64,000 nucleotides of DNA from Salminus brasiliensis. Lineage: Eukaryota; Chordata; Actinopteri; Characiformes; Bryconidae. Positions 48,491 to 63,691 of the stretch are shown here, one piece after another. The position numbers and the translations under genes were made by a program. Position 1 is the stretch's first letter, and every line of letters starts with the position of its first letter. The notes under the pieces are model-generated. The model was not told the DNA's origin and ran no database searches. It saw only the letters and a list, made by a program, of their open reading frames with translations. The stretch is taken from contig NC_132894.1 of the NCBI RefSeq assembly GCF_030463535.1, positions 28,726,625-28,790,624 of the forward strand. Direction: 5' to 3'.

Positions 48491-50307
48491 CAGCTGAGTC
48501 TCTGCGTCACTTCCCAAAACACTCACACTAATTATTTTGATAAGATGATGATGATGACGACGACGATCGTGATCATGATGTGGGGAGGTTAGTCTGAGTT
48601 CTCATAAATGCACCTTTCTTCTCGTTTATTGCACCAAACAGTGGCAGTATCCACCTTCATACACATTCCTCAGCTCCGCTGTATTAGACCTGTGCTGATA
48701 CTCAACAGGCAGCCGGGCTGTATTGCGATATTCAGCAGTACGGTTCTGTTACCGTGTTACTTCTTAAAGATTGTCACTATATTTGATGCTGCCTTCAAGT
48801 CCTGTCAGAAATATTGTATTCGCACATGAGCACCAACATAAAGTTGTTTTTAGTGGGGAAACTATTTTTCGATGAGCCCCAACTTTCAAACTTCTGCAAC
48901 GCTGGTTATTGTATTGAATAAGCCCCTAACAGCCCCTCTGTTTAATAAATCCTCCCCTTAGTTTAACTAAAGCGTCCCAGAAGGACAGGTTATTCATCAG
49001 AGAGCAGATTTATCAATCAAGGGAACAATTTATTAAGTTAAGGTAATGAATGTTAAGTTGAGGGAATGATTTATTCAACTGAGAAAACAGAGATTTATGC
49101 CTCTAAATATAATTTTTCTACCATGATACTATATGATCATTTTTTCCATTAGTTGTATTTTATTTGTTCAGCAGCAACACCTGAATACTTAATTTTTGAA
49201 GTTAAGTGCATGCTTCTAATGCTTCTTACTGATACCATATGATCATTTTTCCATTAGTTGTATTTTATTTGTTCAGCAGCAACACCTGAATACTTAATTT
49301 TTGAAGTTAAGTGCATGCTTCTAATGCTTCTTACTGGAGAAAAATACTGCTGTGGTTAACGAGTTAAAAACCCGGTTGGTTCGTTGGGGGTCAATACAGA
49401 ATTTTGTAACTATACATTGGTTAACTGTAACTTAGCTTAACTGTGTTAAGGTTAGTTATTTAGCAGCAAGATATAAACACTGAATTTTGTAAAGGTCTGA
49501 TCAACACATGGTACTGATACGTTTCACTGGCTAAAAATATAGCTCACTCAATGCTCATACTTTGCTCGCTGTTTGTTTGTTTTTTGTTTGCAATAATTGT
49601 AGCTAAACATCCTTGATCACTGTTAGCAACAGAAAACTAAGCATTAAAAAAGCATTTTCCCAGGGTGTTAGTGTTGTTTCCAACCAAAACCATTTGAACA
49701 GAACCAAATCGTACTTACAAGCTCCCATATCATAAGAAAAATCATATATATACCAACCTCCATGGTGGACTTGAAGGCAGCATTGGTTTTGTTTCAGTAA
49801 TGTCAGATATACAAATAATACAAAAGTAAACAATTTTTTTTAAATAAGCATTTTCCCCCAGAGCGTTTCTGTTGTTTTTGAACAAAACCACTTGAACAGA
49901 AATCACAACACAATAAAAACGGAACGGAAACATGCTTCAGAGAAAAAAGTAGGTAATTTTGTTTTTACAAATATCCAGATACATGTGAACGGGGCCTTAG
50001 AAAATAGAGTAAAATCTCACAATTTTTTTTTTGAGCTGCTCTGGTTTCACAAGGTCCCAAGACACTGCTACATACAGTGTGATGATTTTAGTACAGCAGT
50101 TTTAGTGAGTTACTTGGACTTTCATTCTAAGTGTGGTGCTGTGATCTACAGTAGCAAGAGTCTACCACCTGGCCCAAAAAGAAATCTAGAAGAAACCAAA
50201 TGCATGATGCCCATTATCACAGTCAAAAAAACACAGGATTCCAAAGCTAATGAAGACGACTGTGCGCCAGCCATGGATGACTGTAGCATCACTGGGGATC
50301 AATCGAT
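48491..50307. other. usp47-clec3a intergenic interval
   Basis: Contains a GATGAC-type simple repeat near 48.55-48.58 kb and a 106-bp tandem duplication at 49,124-49,335. Two direct copies of a degenerate repeat (CATTTTCCC...TTGAACAG) lie at about 49.65-49.71 and 49.85-49.90 kb. I see no gene that I recognise. Confidence 0.5.
49124..49335. repeat. Tandem duplication, 106-bp period
   Basis: Two nearly identical units of about 106 bp (each with CATTAGTTGTATTTTATTTG and TTGAAGTTAAGTGCATGCTT) lie head to tail. The few differences include TACTAT versus TACCAT at the unit start. Confidence 0.9.
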
Positions 50308-50313
50308 TTTATT
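50308..50313 (-). terminator. clec3a: clec3a polyadenylation signal
   Basis: Minus-strand AATAAA about 186 bases after the clec3a stop codon. It is the first canonical signal downstream. Confidence 0.5.
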
Positions 50314-50498
50314 CATATTTAAAAAAATCTATGGTTGGCACAGAGGTACATGCAGGGCATTGGGAAAATAATGTGTCACTATTTTACCATCATCCACATT
50401 ACATATAAAACTCAGAAGACCTGTATAGGTTAGATTAGACACCATTAACAGCCAGTGTCAGCATTCAGCCATGGAGTACGTACTGTACATAATGCATA

Positions 50499-53970
<3,472 letters not shown>

Positions 53971-54739
53971 GGAGCTGGAGTGGAGAGAGCCCAGCACACA
54001 CAGGGGCAACTTTTGTACGAGTGGCAGAAGCCTCTTTACCAAATCCAGCCCAACGCTTTGCCTGCACGCTCTTAGCTCATTGGCTAAAAATGCAGAGACT
54101 GTGCAGTCCAAGGTTATGGGCTGGGATACTGAGGGTACGTTCAACAACAACCAGTCCCCTGTTCCCACCCATTCATAAATATTTACCTGGCCCAGCATGC
54201 AGCTCTTTTAGTAGATTTATTAGTCAACCAGACAGAAATTCATTGACTGGTACATTGACACATTGGTACATTCTGTAGCAAGTAGTTTTTTGTTATTTAT
54301 TGATTTTTTGGACCATTTTGTCCAAGCCTAAGTGAACAATCTGGATTGAGGAGCATTTCAGTTGGATCATTTTGCAACACTTTTTATGCAGAATCAAAAC
54401 CAGAAATCCAACCTAGAAGGCAAGGTGTGCATCTAGACCGTAGCTTGGTTGAGGTCAAGGACAAGTTTGTGCATAACTGGTCAGAATTTCTGTTACTATG
54501 AGTAGCTCGGTAAAAGCTGATTTCCAAAAGGGAAACATTTCTTTAAAATTTAAAGCAAGACTAAATTTCATTTCCCTTTTTTACATCAGGGGCCAGAGTC
54601 CAGCACATATCACTAATTTCCTCTGCTCCAACACATCCGCTAAACCTGCCAATTAACAGGTGAGTTGAATCAGGTGTTGAATCAGTTCCCCACCACTGTT
54701 TCATACAGTTTCAAAATAACAAAAAATGTAAAGGCCCTA

Positions 54740-55400
54740 ATGCAAAGGTTTGGTCACCCTGAATGGTCAGTACTTAATAACTCCCATTTTGGCCAGCATC
54801 ACAGCTTATAAGCACTTTGTGTAGCCAGCTAAGAGTTTTCCAGTTCTTGTTTAGGGCATTTCTGCCCATTATGCCTTGCAAAAGCCTTTTAGATTATTGG
54901 GCCATCTTGAAAGCACTGCTCTTTAGAAGTCTATTCACAGATTGTTTTGTGAAGTTTTAGGTTAGATACCTGTCAGGGTCTTGGGAAACCCTCAGCTGTA
55001 GATTTTGAGGTGTGTTTAGGATCATTATCCATCATCTTCCACTTTTTCACAGACAGTATTTAATAAAATCCATTCCCATGTTCCCACATACCATTGGCTA
55101 CAACACAAGCCCAAAGAAATATCAACCCACCCCTGATCTTAACAGTTGGCAAGGTGATCTTCTCATGATATTCTGAACCTCTTTTCTCCAAACATATCTT
55201 TCCTCAAAAGCTTCTTGGCTTGTCTAGATGCTCCTTCTAAAAATCTGATGTTTTGTGGAAGAGTTACCTGTTCAAAAGGTCAGTTTTTAAAGCCGCTTCA
55301 AATGTGGCACTGCTGCCACATGGGCACATTGTCTGCATTCTTAATGGTGCCATATTTTTGCCATATTGTCCACCCATAAGCTTGTATAATTCTTTGACTC
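54740..55400 (-). pseudogene. Tc1/mariner transposase relic
   Basis: The minus strand encodes, with stops and frameshifts, LPTVKIRGGLIFLWACVVAN followed by MDNDPKHTSKSTAE. DNDPKHTSK surrounds the second catalytic Asp of Tc1-type DD34E transposases, and the first motif is the block just upstream. Further blocks near the N-terminal and C-terminal sides are too decayed to place with certainty. It is non-functional. It lies between clec3a and vat1l. Confidence 0.75.
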
Positions 55401-57406
55401 AAACTAATTCATTTCAAAACCACTTATAAAACAGTAAAATTACTGAGTGCACTCAGATTTTAGACACAAACCCATGCAGTACCCTATGTAGGCCCTGTTG
55501 TTTGTGCTTAGGGAATGTGTTAATATGCAGCCTTGCTGCAGGCAGCTCAGAAGCAAACAGTGCACATTTGTGTTTGTTTGGGTATAGGGGAGTCAGAGAG
55601 GCTGGCGGTGGCGAGCTGAGGAAGTCCAGTTCAGTGCTGTGTGTTCAGACAGGTCTAATTTTAGCCTGCGATGCTGTGAGATGGACAGAGGGGAGGGAAA
55701 AGTGCAGTTGAGAGAGTTCTCATGGGCAGTCTCTCGGTGCCCCATTTCCCTGTGAAAGCACCGGCTGTAAATCCTACACGTCCTCAAAAGGACTCTTTTT
55801 AAAATTTTGATTGCTTTACATTTGCAAGTAATTTACACAAAACATCAACGTTGTGCCTTGAGCACCATCTATGAAACATTCTGCCATTTCTAAACAATTC
55901 AGCCGAAAGCTCTGTGAGTGACAGTGCTCCAGTTTACCCATAAGCGGGTTAACTGTAACAGGGGGGCAAAAAGTCTTATAGAATGCAGAAGTAATAAATT
56001 CAATCCAGTTCTACGTTGTTTGAATGAAACAAGCTTTACAACCTTCCATCCATCCACCCACCTTCCTATCTGCTGATCCTGGTCATGGTTGTTGTAGGTC
56101 CAGAGCCTACCCGGAATTTTTGGGAGCAAGAGAGGGGCGCCAGTCCATTGGAGGCTCTACAACTTAAATACATAAAAAATATCTGCATTCTAACAAATAT
56201 TAGTGAAAAATGGGGAAGATTTTATTTTTTATCAATTTTAGAACGATAATTTTGTGATGAACATAAAAATACCATATCACTAACTGTTTAAGTTTATTTA
56301 GGGGGATATGGAGTCCTCTCATGGCTTACCTTAGAAAAGCTGTCTGTTTACTCTGCCGCCATCACACAACACCGGCGGCCTTTATTTCCAGTCATACGAG
56401 GCCAGGCTTCTATGTCTATGACCAAAACACTCAAAACTCAGATTACCGTTTTAAAAACATATTTTAAATCACTGATATAATCTGATGAGTAGTTTATAGC
56501 ATTTGGCTCAATGATGCCCAGACAAAAAAAGCATGATTTCTTGGCTTGTTCTAGCTGGATCTTTCTGTGAGAAAAAGAATGTGAGGTTTGGAAATGAACA
56601 TTACTGCACCATGTGGTAAAGAAAAGTGCTCCAAATCTGATGTTCTACTTTTTTTCTTTTAATGCGACTGATTAATTTATTACGAGGTTATCAAGGGAGT
56701 TGAAAGATGAATTTTGCTACATGCTAGCTAACTGAGCTGACATCGTAAGACAAGCCCTAAACCCTGTAAAATACCCCAAACAAATACATAAGCAGTGTCA
56801 AATGAGGTTAGTTAGGTGGGCCTGTAATAAGAGTACAGTTTTGAGTAGCTGCTGTTGTTTGAGCACTGTTTTATATATTTAGCAGTTGTTAGTGATACTC
56901 TGCTTGGCTGCTAGCATTATCTATATTTACACTCACACTTACAAACTTGTAATTTCAAAGATCCTGTGTCTTCTGTAAGGAACATTTAAACAGGACAAAA
57001 CATCTTAGATTTGGAACATTTTTGTTTTTATATATTAATATAAAAAAAAATTTCTTGCTCGGCTCCAGATGTCTATGAGATTTTAAGAAGATGATTCTAT
57101 ACTTGAATTAACTACAAAAAAAGTGTTACATTTCACCCCATATTAGGATGTGCCCCAAAACACATTTACTATGGAAGCCAATAGATAGATGCTGGTAATG
57201 GCAGTTTATTATCAGGTTAATGCTTTTTCTCTTCTGTCTTATTTTAAATGTATGCTAAAGAAGCCACAAATAGAGAACAGATTCATTCCTTCTTTCATTT
57301 TGTTATCTGCTTCTTCTTGGTGAGGGTCACGGTGTGTCCGAAGCTTACCTGGAATCATTGGGCATGAGGCAGGAATCTAAATCCTATTGACATCCTGTTG
57401 ACAAAC

Positions 57407-57502
57407 GTCACCATAAGAACATCAACAGTGAGGCCAAAGAAGAGACAGCCCAGTTTCAGCATGTACTAGTGAAAGTAGTAAGCAGTAATAGAGCTCAGTA
57501 CT
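57407..57502. repeat. 96-bp duplicated segment, copy 1
   Basis: Matches 58,400-58,495 at 94 of 96 positions in the same orientation (for example GTACTAGTGAAAGTAGTAAG). The flanks are unrelated. No tandem or TIR structure surrounds either copy. Confidence 0.9.
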
Positions 57503-58399
57503 TCTGGAGCTCCGATCCTGTGCTCAGACTCATTTACAAATGAATTACTCCTGAAAGATATTGGGCAAGCTGAATTTGTAACATAAAATGGTAACGGGAA
57601 TATTCATATTCACCAGGCTTCAAAAGGCTGAAAGGCTGTTTGACTTGTCCAGAGATAGTGTTGCATGCCGAAGGAAAAGGTCAGGCATGTCCCTTACCTT
57701 CACTTTGAGTTGCTTATCTTCATATAGATGCTGCAAAAAAGCCACTGGCTAATGGGTCTCTTGTTTTTTTTTTTATATAACAGATGGTGCTGTCATCTCT
57801 CAGCACAGCCATTGGACGCATTGAAGAGGGGAAGAAAAATCAATTCCAGTTTTACAACTTCTCAATCATGGCTTCAATCAAATGTCATTTTTTCTCAGCA
57901 TTGAGAACGATCAGATAAGAGGTCCATAAAATGATATTTTGGCCTGTGGATACACATCACATTAATCCGACCCGATAACAAAAACAGCACACGCCACAAC
58001 GATGCTCTGCAGATCTATTTATTCATGTAATTGAACTGAATTTCTACACACAACATAGCAAAAGCGCTAATCACCGGCTACTACACCTAAACAATACGCA
58101 CTTCTCTGCCCATGATGTTTGACACACTGATGTTGGACTGAGCATGTGGTGTTTTTCTTTTTAAGGCAAGTTGATGACCTTCCGCACACATTAGGATCAT
58201 CGGCACACCAGATCATAGGAATTAAAAAAAGAAGATCCTTTTAGATGCAGATTGTGTGAATTTATATATTCCAGATATTCCACTTCCAAAATGTCACACG
58301 GAAAGAGGAAAGTGCACATTACTGTTTGGCATGTCAGTGAACTCTGTGAGCAAACTTTCTCTCCCATGTTAGTTTTAAATGTCCTACTGACACATCAAA

Positions 58400-58495
58400 G
58401 TCACCATAAGAACATCAACAGCGAGGCCAAAGAAGAGACAGCCCAGTATCAGCATGTACTAGTGAAAGTAGTAAGCAGTAATAGAGCTCAGTACT
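58400..58495. repeat. 96-bp duplicated segment, copy 2
   Basis: Partner of 57,407-57,502, 993 bp to the right, with two substitutions. It lies inside a 128-codon plus-strand open frame that shows no family resemblance and is probably fortuitous. Confidence 0.9.
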
Positions 58496-59477
58496 CATGT
58501 CTATCCTTCAACCACATAAGACATAACCTTGTATTATCAGACAAGGAACAGCATAGTAAAAGAGGCTGCAGTACGGGCACAGGAGAATGCGAGAAAAGGG
58601 CCTGTTTGTGCAATGTGGAGCAGTCGTGTTTGCATTGAAAGGGGAAATTCCTCAATTCTCCTTAATTAAACAGTTTAAATGAAGGCAAAGTCATTCAGAG
58701 TGTACTGCTGTGAAATGCATTGTTCTAGAAACCAACAGAGCCAGAATTCTTCATACAGGTGGTGATGGGAACCAGGTGTTTACTACCTGATGCCTGAGAC
58801 CTTGTTCTGCAGTAGTTTCATTAAAAGATCTAGCATCTACTGTTGATAATGCAATGCAATTCAAGCTCTACCCATGTTTTTGATTGGTGTTTGGTGAAAT
58901 CCCAACATTAGTTTGATCATTATTAAAATTCTGACCCAGGTTCTATTGATTACGGGTAAGTGTAGATAGGATGAACACCCAAAGACTAGTTTACTCACTG
59001 TTCGTTTTAACCTTAGAAATGCACTTTGCAGGTACACAGCTACCATCTGTAGGCACAGTTACAATCTGTGCTGCACAGCCTTTCAACCACCCTCTACCAC
59101 ATCCATTAATGGACAAGGACCACCATTAGACCCTGCATGGCACTGGTGTGTTAGTGTGTATGGTGCTGGTATGAGTCTATCAGAGACATCAGCATTGCTA
59201 AGCTTATTCAGCAATGTCTGCTCTTCCTGTATCGGCTCACAAAACATCATAGTATCATTTTTAGAAAACTAGAACTGCTATAGTATTCAAACTGCTATGG
59301 TACTAAAACAGTACCATAAGGTAAGGCAAGGTAAGCAGCATTAGCTTTGTGCTAACATAACACAAAAATCTCACTGAAGCACTAATGCAAATTAGCATTA
59401 GCGAACCAATGAATGTGCATGTTTGCGATTATATAACAAAAAAACGGTTTAAACGGGTAGAGTATGGACACTCCCAA

Positions 59478-59605
59478 GTGGCACAACTGTCTAAATGTTG
59501 GCCTTATCAACAGCAGACAATGAGTTCAGTCCGAGTTCATTTGTGGCCGGGAGAGAATAATTAGACTCACTCTCGCTGGATTGGGTAGGATGGCCCTATT
59601 TCTAG
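59478..59605 (+). repeat. Degenerate SINE fragment (family 2)
   Basis: A tRNA-head-like AGTGGCACAACTGTCTAAA and a GAGTTCAGTCC-type B-box precede ACTCACTCTCGCTGGATTGG and GGTAGGATGGCCC, in the order of the family 2 SINE. It is strongly decayed. Confidence 0.4.
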
Positions 59606-59689
59606 CAAATGTGGATATCTGAAAAGTGACAGAACTGGCAGTTAGTGTTCCGGCCTGTTGACCTGTTCAATGATGTTGAATTAAGTGGC

Positions 59690-59940
59690 TGGATATTTTT
59701 AGTAGCCGGACACCTCAACAGCTGTCCAGTAGTGACTCTGGGTGTGTAAAAAAAAAAAAAAGCTCAGCCACACTGAAATATTTGCACCAGTACCACGGAG
59801 ATATCACTGCTGTGTCAGCAATGGTCCACAAACCAATTCATATCTGGTCAAAGGTGGTCCTATAGTGGTCCCTTTCTACTGATGGACATGGAAGAACACC
59901 AGATGGAATATAATCAGTGATTATAGACCTACGAAATGTA
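59690..59940. repeat. Dispersed teleost repeat remnant
   Basis: GGCTGGATATTTTTAGTAGC, GACACCTCAACAGCTGTCCA, a poly(A) run and TATAGTGGTCC occur in the order of a common fish non-autonomous repeat. A related piece (GGCACTGGTGTGTTAGTGTG) is at 59,097-59,180. Identified by recollection only. Confidence 0.45.
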
Positions 59941-60818
59941 CGTACATAATGTACATGACATACTGGCAGTAACTCAACACAGGTCCTGCAAGAAAAACGT
60001 AATACTCCCATCACACGTTCAGAATCACAGAAAGCAAAAAATCGTCAGCTTGACTCTGAAAGTCGGTTCTGTTGCGCTTCCCCAGGTTTTGAATCTGTTC
60101 GGAATCGGCTTTAATAATGCCGGCTCAACAATGTTTACCGCAATACCTTGCATCAATTATTAAATACATACAAAATGGAAAGATAAGGGCCTTTTCTGTG
60201 CTCCTGGTACTACTTGCTGCATGCCAAAGACAAAGACAAAAATCTCTCTTTGAAGGAACACAGAAGAAGACAGAGCTGTTAATTAACTACGGCAGACCAA
60301 AGAGCTCAAGAGCCAGAGACTGGCTATTCTGAAACTGAATAATGTGTGGCCACTGGAATAGCGTGCCCAGTACCAGCTAATAACCCTGTCTGAAGGTCTA
60401 ACCCTGTCTATTTCCTGAACATCTACGTATACACACTACTGTATGCAGTTTCTGCCTTTCTTTCCTTGCTAACACAACAACGTAACAACTAACGAACATA
60501 CTGTTGCCCTGTCCATCTCAGAAGATTCCCATCATAGAACATCCAAGACCATAAACCCTCAAATGATACTTCTGAAAGAAAAAAAAAACATGAACAAAAC
60601 ACTAACATTTTAATACTGCGCTAGGTATGGCACTTGAGTCAGACAACTGGCAAGAAGTGTTTTTTTTTTTTCGACTTTCAAACACAGCACAGGTCAGACG
60701 GACGACGGACACACATTCACACACTTCACAACAGCATGGGGTCACGTGGACAGCCCTGGTCCAGTGACAGTCTCTTGTTCCACGGTGAGCGTCCATGCCT
60801 GGACTGAGGCAGGAAGGC

Positions 60819-60917
60819 CTACTGGATGAAGGGCATTCGCTCCTTGTTGTCGTTGTCCCCCTCGTGCTCCTCCTCTTCCTCACCTGCCTCACTGGTCTCC
60901 GTGCTGTCACTGGCCAT
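60819..60917 (-). CDS. vat1l: VAT1-like protein, last coding exon (partial gene)
   Basis: Terminal exon of vat1l, the synaptic vesicle protein VAT-1 homologue-like gene, a quinone-oxidoreductase-type member of the medium-chain dehydrogenase/reductase superfamily. The 99-base exon follows a CTGTGTGCCCCAG acceptor. It encodes a 32-residue acidic tail (MASDSTETSEAGEEEE, then NKERMPFIQ) and a TAG stop. The tail is nearly the same as the end of human VAT1L, including KERMPFIQ. The catalytic-fold exons are not in the window and should lie to the right, beyond 64,000. VAT1L and CLEC3A are also neighbours in human. Confidence 0.9.
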   Translation of the reverse strand: MASDSTETSEAGEEEEEHEGDNDNKERMPFIQ

Positions 60918-61903
60918 CTGGGGCACACAGCAGGCGTACTCGTTATTGCGTTTACTTTACACAAATTGAGAACAAGCTTCGCATCCCTTTGAGAAGGTAC
61001 AGCTGGACACATAATGACCTCTTAATGAAAGGTCTATTTTTTGTATTTTCTACTCTACTAAAGGATTCTTTTTAACATTGCACTCAAAAGGTGTTCTTTA
61101 AAGGTTTGGTAAAGGCAGTGGTTCTATAAAGAACTCACAATGACAACTCACAAAATGAAAACTGCCATAGATTAGAAGAACCAGTTTTGGACTCTCAGCA
61201 TGTTTTCAAGTTGGTTAAAGGTTTTTACTCAGCTCCCCCATGAGGCTCGTTTTACAAATTCTACCACAGCTTTGGGTCAGATTTGAATACGGTAACAAAC
61301 TGACTGACATCCTGCTTTCTATGGGAACATAAGCCAACAGCTGACGCAACACACACACACGTCGACACACGCATTGAATCAATGAGGTCAAATTCTTCCA
61401 GAGGCTGTTTTGGAGGGGAGCAAGGGGTCAATTAGAAATGTGTGAGAAATGACAAGTGTGGCATGAGTGTGAGATAAGCGCTAATTGCGTTGAGTCTCAC
61501 AGACAATGCATGAGTTGGCAGCCCAGTGTACACTATATTAAAAAGGGCTGTTTTACCACCAGCAGTTATTTAAATATGAATATTTCGTTAAATGAATATG
61601 AATATGTAATATAGTAAAGCATATCTTTCTTTTGCTAAAAATGCCATTTGAGCTGCGAACGATGGCTTAATAAAGACATTTTTATCCATTCTTTACTAAT
61701 AACTGACATCAATTTTGCACATTTTGACTCAGCTAACTGTGATGTATACTCATTGTTCTACATGGCTTAATCCCATGAATGGCAGCTGTATTTTAGAGGT
61801 CCATACATGCTAATTTCTTCCCTTTCAGGTAACTTCAGTGCTAATAGCTATTTAATGAACCCTTCCCTACCAAATAGCACTGTGCAGACTGCAAGATTAC
61901 ACC

Positions 61904-62563
61904 GGTCAGCCATAACGGTAGCACCACTGACATGGGATGTGAAAAACATTGATTATCTTCATCTGCAGTAGCATCTATCAGAGGGTGACTATACAGTATT
62001 AGGCAGCAAGTGAATAGTCAGTTCTTGTGAATGTGAAATTTCATGGGTTGGAAACAGAAAAATAGGCAAATGTAAGGATCTGAGCCACTTTTTCACAGGT
62101 TTTCCAAACTCTCCAAAACATCAGGCAGGTCTTATGGGGTGTTCTGGAGGCACAGTGGATTGGTGGTTAGCACATTTTCCTCTTAACAGTGGGGCCTTGG
62201 GTTTCCTGGTTTCCTCTCACAGTCTAAAAGCATGGAGATCAGGTCTGTATGCACAGATATGGACTAGCACTCCTAGTGGTCATCTAGGTGGACGGGTGTT
62301 TCCGGTTGAGGGTATGCTGTGTACTTAGGTATTAAGTATGTGTGGACAACCAGTGAACCGACAGGGGCATCTAAGGCTCATCAATGCAATCCATGGAGGT
62401 CCCACCACTTACAGGATAACATCTTGGGATAGGATGCTAACATTTTGATGCCAGATACCACAGGACACCCTCAGAGGTCTTGGACTTGTGGAGTCCATGC
62501 CTTGACAGGTCAGACCTGCTGTGCTGTGGCACATTATGAGTACTAATGTTATGGCTGATCTGT
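61904..62563 (+). mobile_element. TIR repeat element with CAGCCATAAC ends
   Basis: Left end GGTCAGCCATAACGGTAGCA; right end AATGTTATGGCTGATCTG, its inverted copy over about 13 bases. Interior landmarks are TGGGATAGGATGCTAACATT, GATACCACAGGACACCCTCA and GAGTCCATGCCTTGACAGG, shared with a common teleost repeat. It lacks a coding frame. A fragment of the same family is at 18,413-18,560. It carries a SINE-like insert at 62,148-62,370. Confidence 0.65.
62148..62370 (+). mobile_element. SINE-like insert nested in the TIR element
   Basis: Begins GGAGGCACAGTGGATTGGTG then GTTAGCAC, resembling the tRNA-type head 'ggcggcacggtggtgtagtggttagcac' of a widespread fish SINE. It continues with CTTGGGTTTCC, a decayed B-box region, and CTCACAGTCTAAAAGCATGG, which matches the SINE body. 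The right boundary is uncertain. Confidence 0.55.
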
Positions 62564-63334
62564 GTGATCACAAACTTGCCTCAAACCATGTTGAGTTATA
62601 AAGAGTAACTCTGGAGCTGTGAAGGCTAAGCTGAGTGGCCTTGGTTTGCTCTGTGATGTTCCTTTTTTTTGGAACTTACAATTCTCTTCACATAATAAGA
62701 ACAGGCCACCGAGTTCAGCCTCAACTCTGAATTGCATCTGAGACTATGGTAACCTGTCTCTTAAGGCAACAGTTCAGAAAAAAATCTAATTTTTTCAACT
62801 TTTCTGTTACCCCAAATGTCATTAATCAGTTAACAAATCTTTTACGTATCTTTTTTCTAAAGGTTTGGTTTGTAGCTATCCAGCTAATGTTACCAACTAG
62901 TAATGGAAACTTCCACACTATTAACGAGCAAAGCCTTTTTTATTTTTTATTTAGTTTTTATTTGGACTATGTGAGACTAACAACTTACTTACTAACAAAC
63001 CTAGGTTTGGGATGTGTGATAACTTGGGCATGCAGTTTGCACAATGCTAATCTGTGGGCTAGGAGCTTTAGTTTACAGGCTAGCTAGATGTCAATTGTGG
63101 CTTCTGGCTGACTGGCTACATTTAAGGTAAGGGGAAATGCCAGCTTCCTTGTATATCTCCATGCTACTGTGTTGTCCTGTCTCCCTCTGTCTTTCCAGGA
63201 AGGATATATGAGTTGTGATTATGAAAGCTGCTGGAACAGCACACCATACAACAAAGCACACGACCTACGAGGGTGGCAATGCTATCTTCTGTCAGTCTAA
63301 TGACATGTCATTCCAATGACATTGGAAGTCTAAT

Positions 63335-63691
63335 GACTGTCATTCCAAAAGTCTGCTTTATCCACCCTTTATGTGCATTTGGGGTCACTGTCCTGTTGCA
63401 AAACCCAACTGTGTCCAACAGTTGTGTGTTTCAACCGTCTAGCTGATGACTATAATGCATTCTGAAGCACTTCTCCTTCTTTATTATTTCGTCCACTTTG
63501 TGCATTGTACTAGTTCTACTAGAAGAAAAAGAACCCCAGAGCATGATGCTACCACCATCATGCTTAACAGTTGGTACAGTGTTCTTAGGGTCGAATGCTT
63601 TACCTTTACTCCTCCAAACATACCTCTGATACCTCAGTAAATATACAATCATCCTTCTCAGGTCTGCACTGAGCTCCTTGGACTTTCCCAT
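63335..63691 (-). pseudogene. Internally deleted Tc1 transposase relic
   Basis: On the minus strand the relic starts with MGKSKELSADLRRMIV, the N-terminus typical of Tc1 transposases. It jumps to FDPKNTVPTVKHDGGSIMLW of the catalytic region, so the DNA-binding to mid-catalytic part is deleted. Further downstream LQQDSDPKCT corresponds to the second catalytic Asp motif, with the His replaced by Cys and a stop just after. It is non-functional and sits in the vat1l intron. Confidence 0.8.

Larger units (their letters stand above)
53971..60600. other. clec3a-vat1l interval (clec3a upstream, vat1l downstream)
   Basis: No additional protein gene is recognised across about 6.6 kb. Contents are a MITE-like fragment near 54.59-54.71 kb, a Tc1 transposase relic at 54,740-55,400, a 96-bp segment duplicated at 57,407 and 58,400, a SINE-like fragment at 59,478-59,605 and dispersed repeat remnants at about 59.10-59.18 and 59.69-59.94 kb. 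Part of the right side may be vat1l 3' UTR: a minus-strand ATTAAA lies near 60,610 and an AATAAA at 58,023-58,018. Confidence 0.5.

Noticed and set aside
58252-58638. 128-codon plus-strand frame containing one 96-bp duplicate
   Set aside because: It has no family resemblance, the other duplicate copy does not preserve the surrounding frame, and no splice or promoter evidence exists.
60602-61012. 136-codon minus-strand frame over the vat1l exon
   Set aside because: It is a different frame from the vat1l tail. The conserved C-terminus (KERMPFIQ then stop) lies in the other frame.
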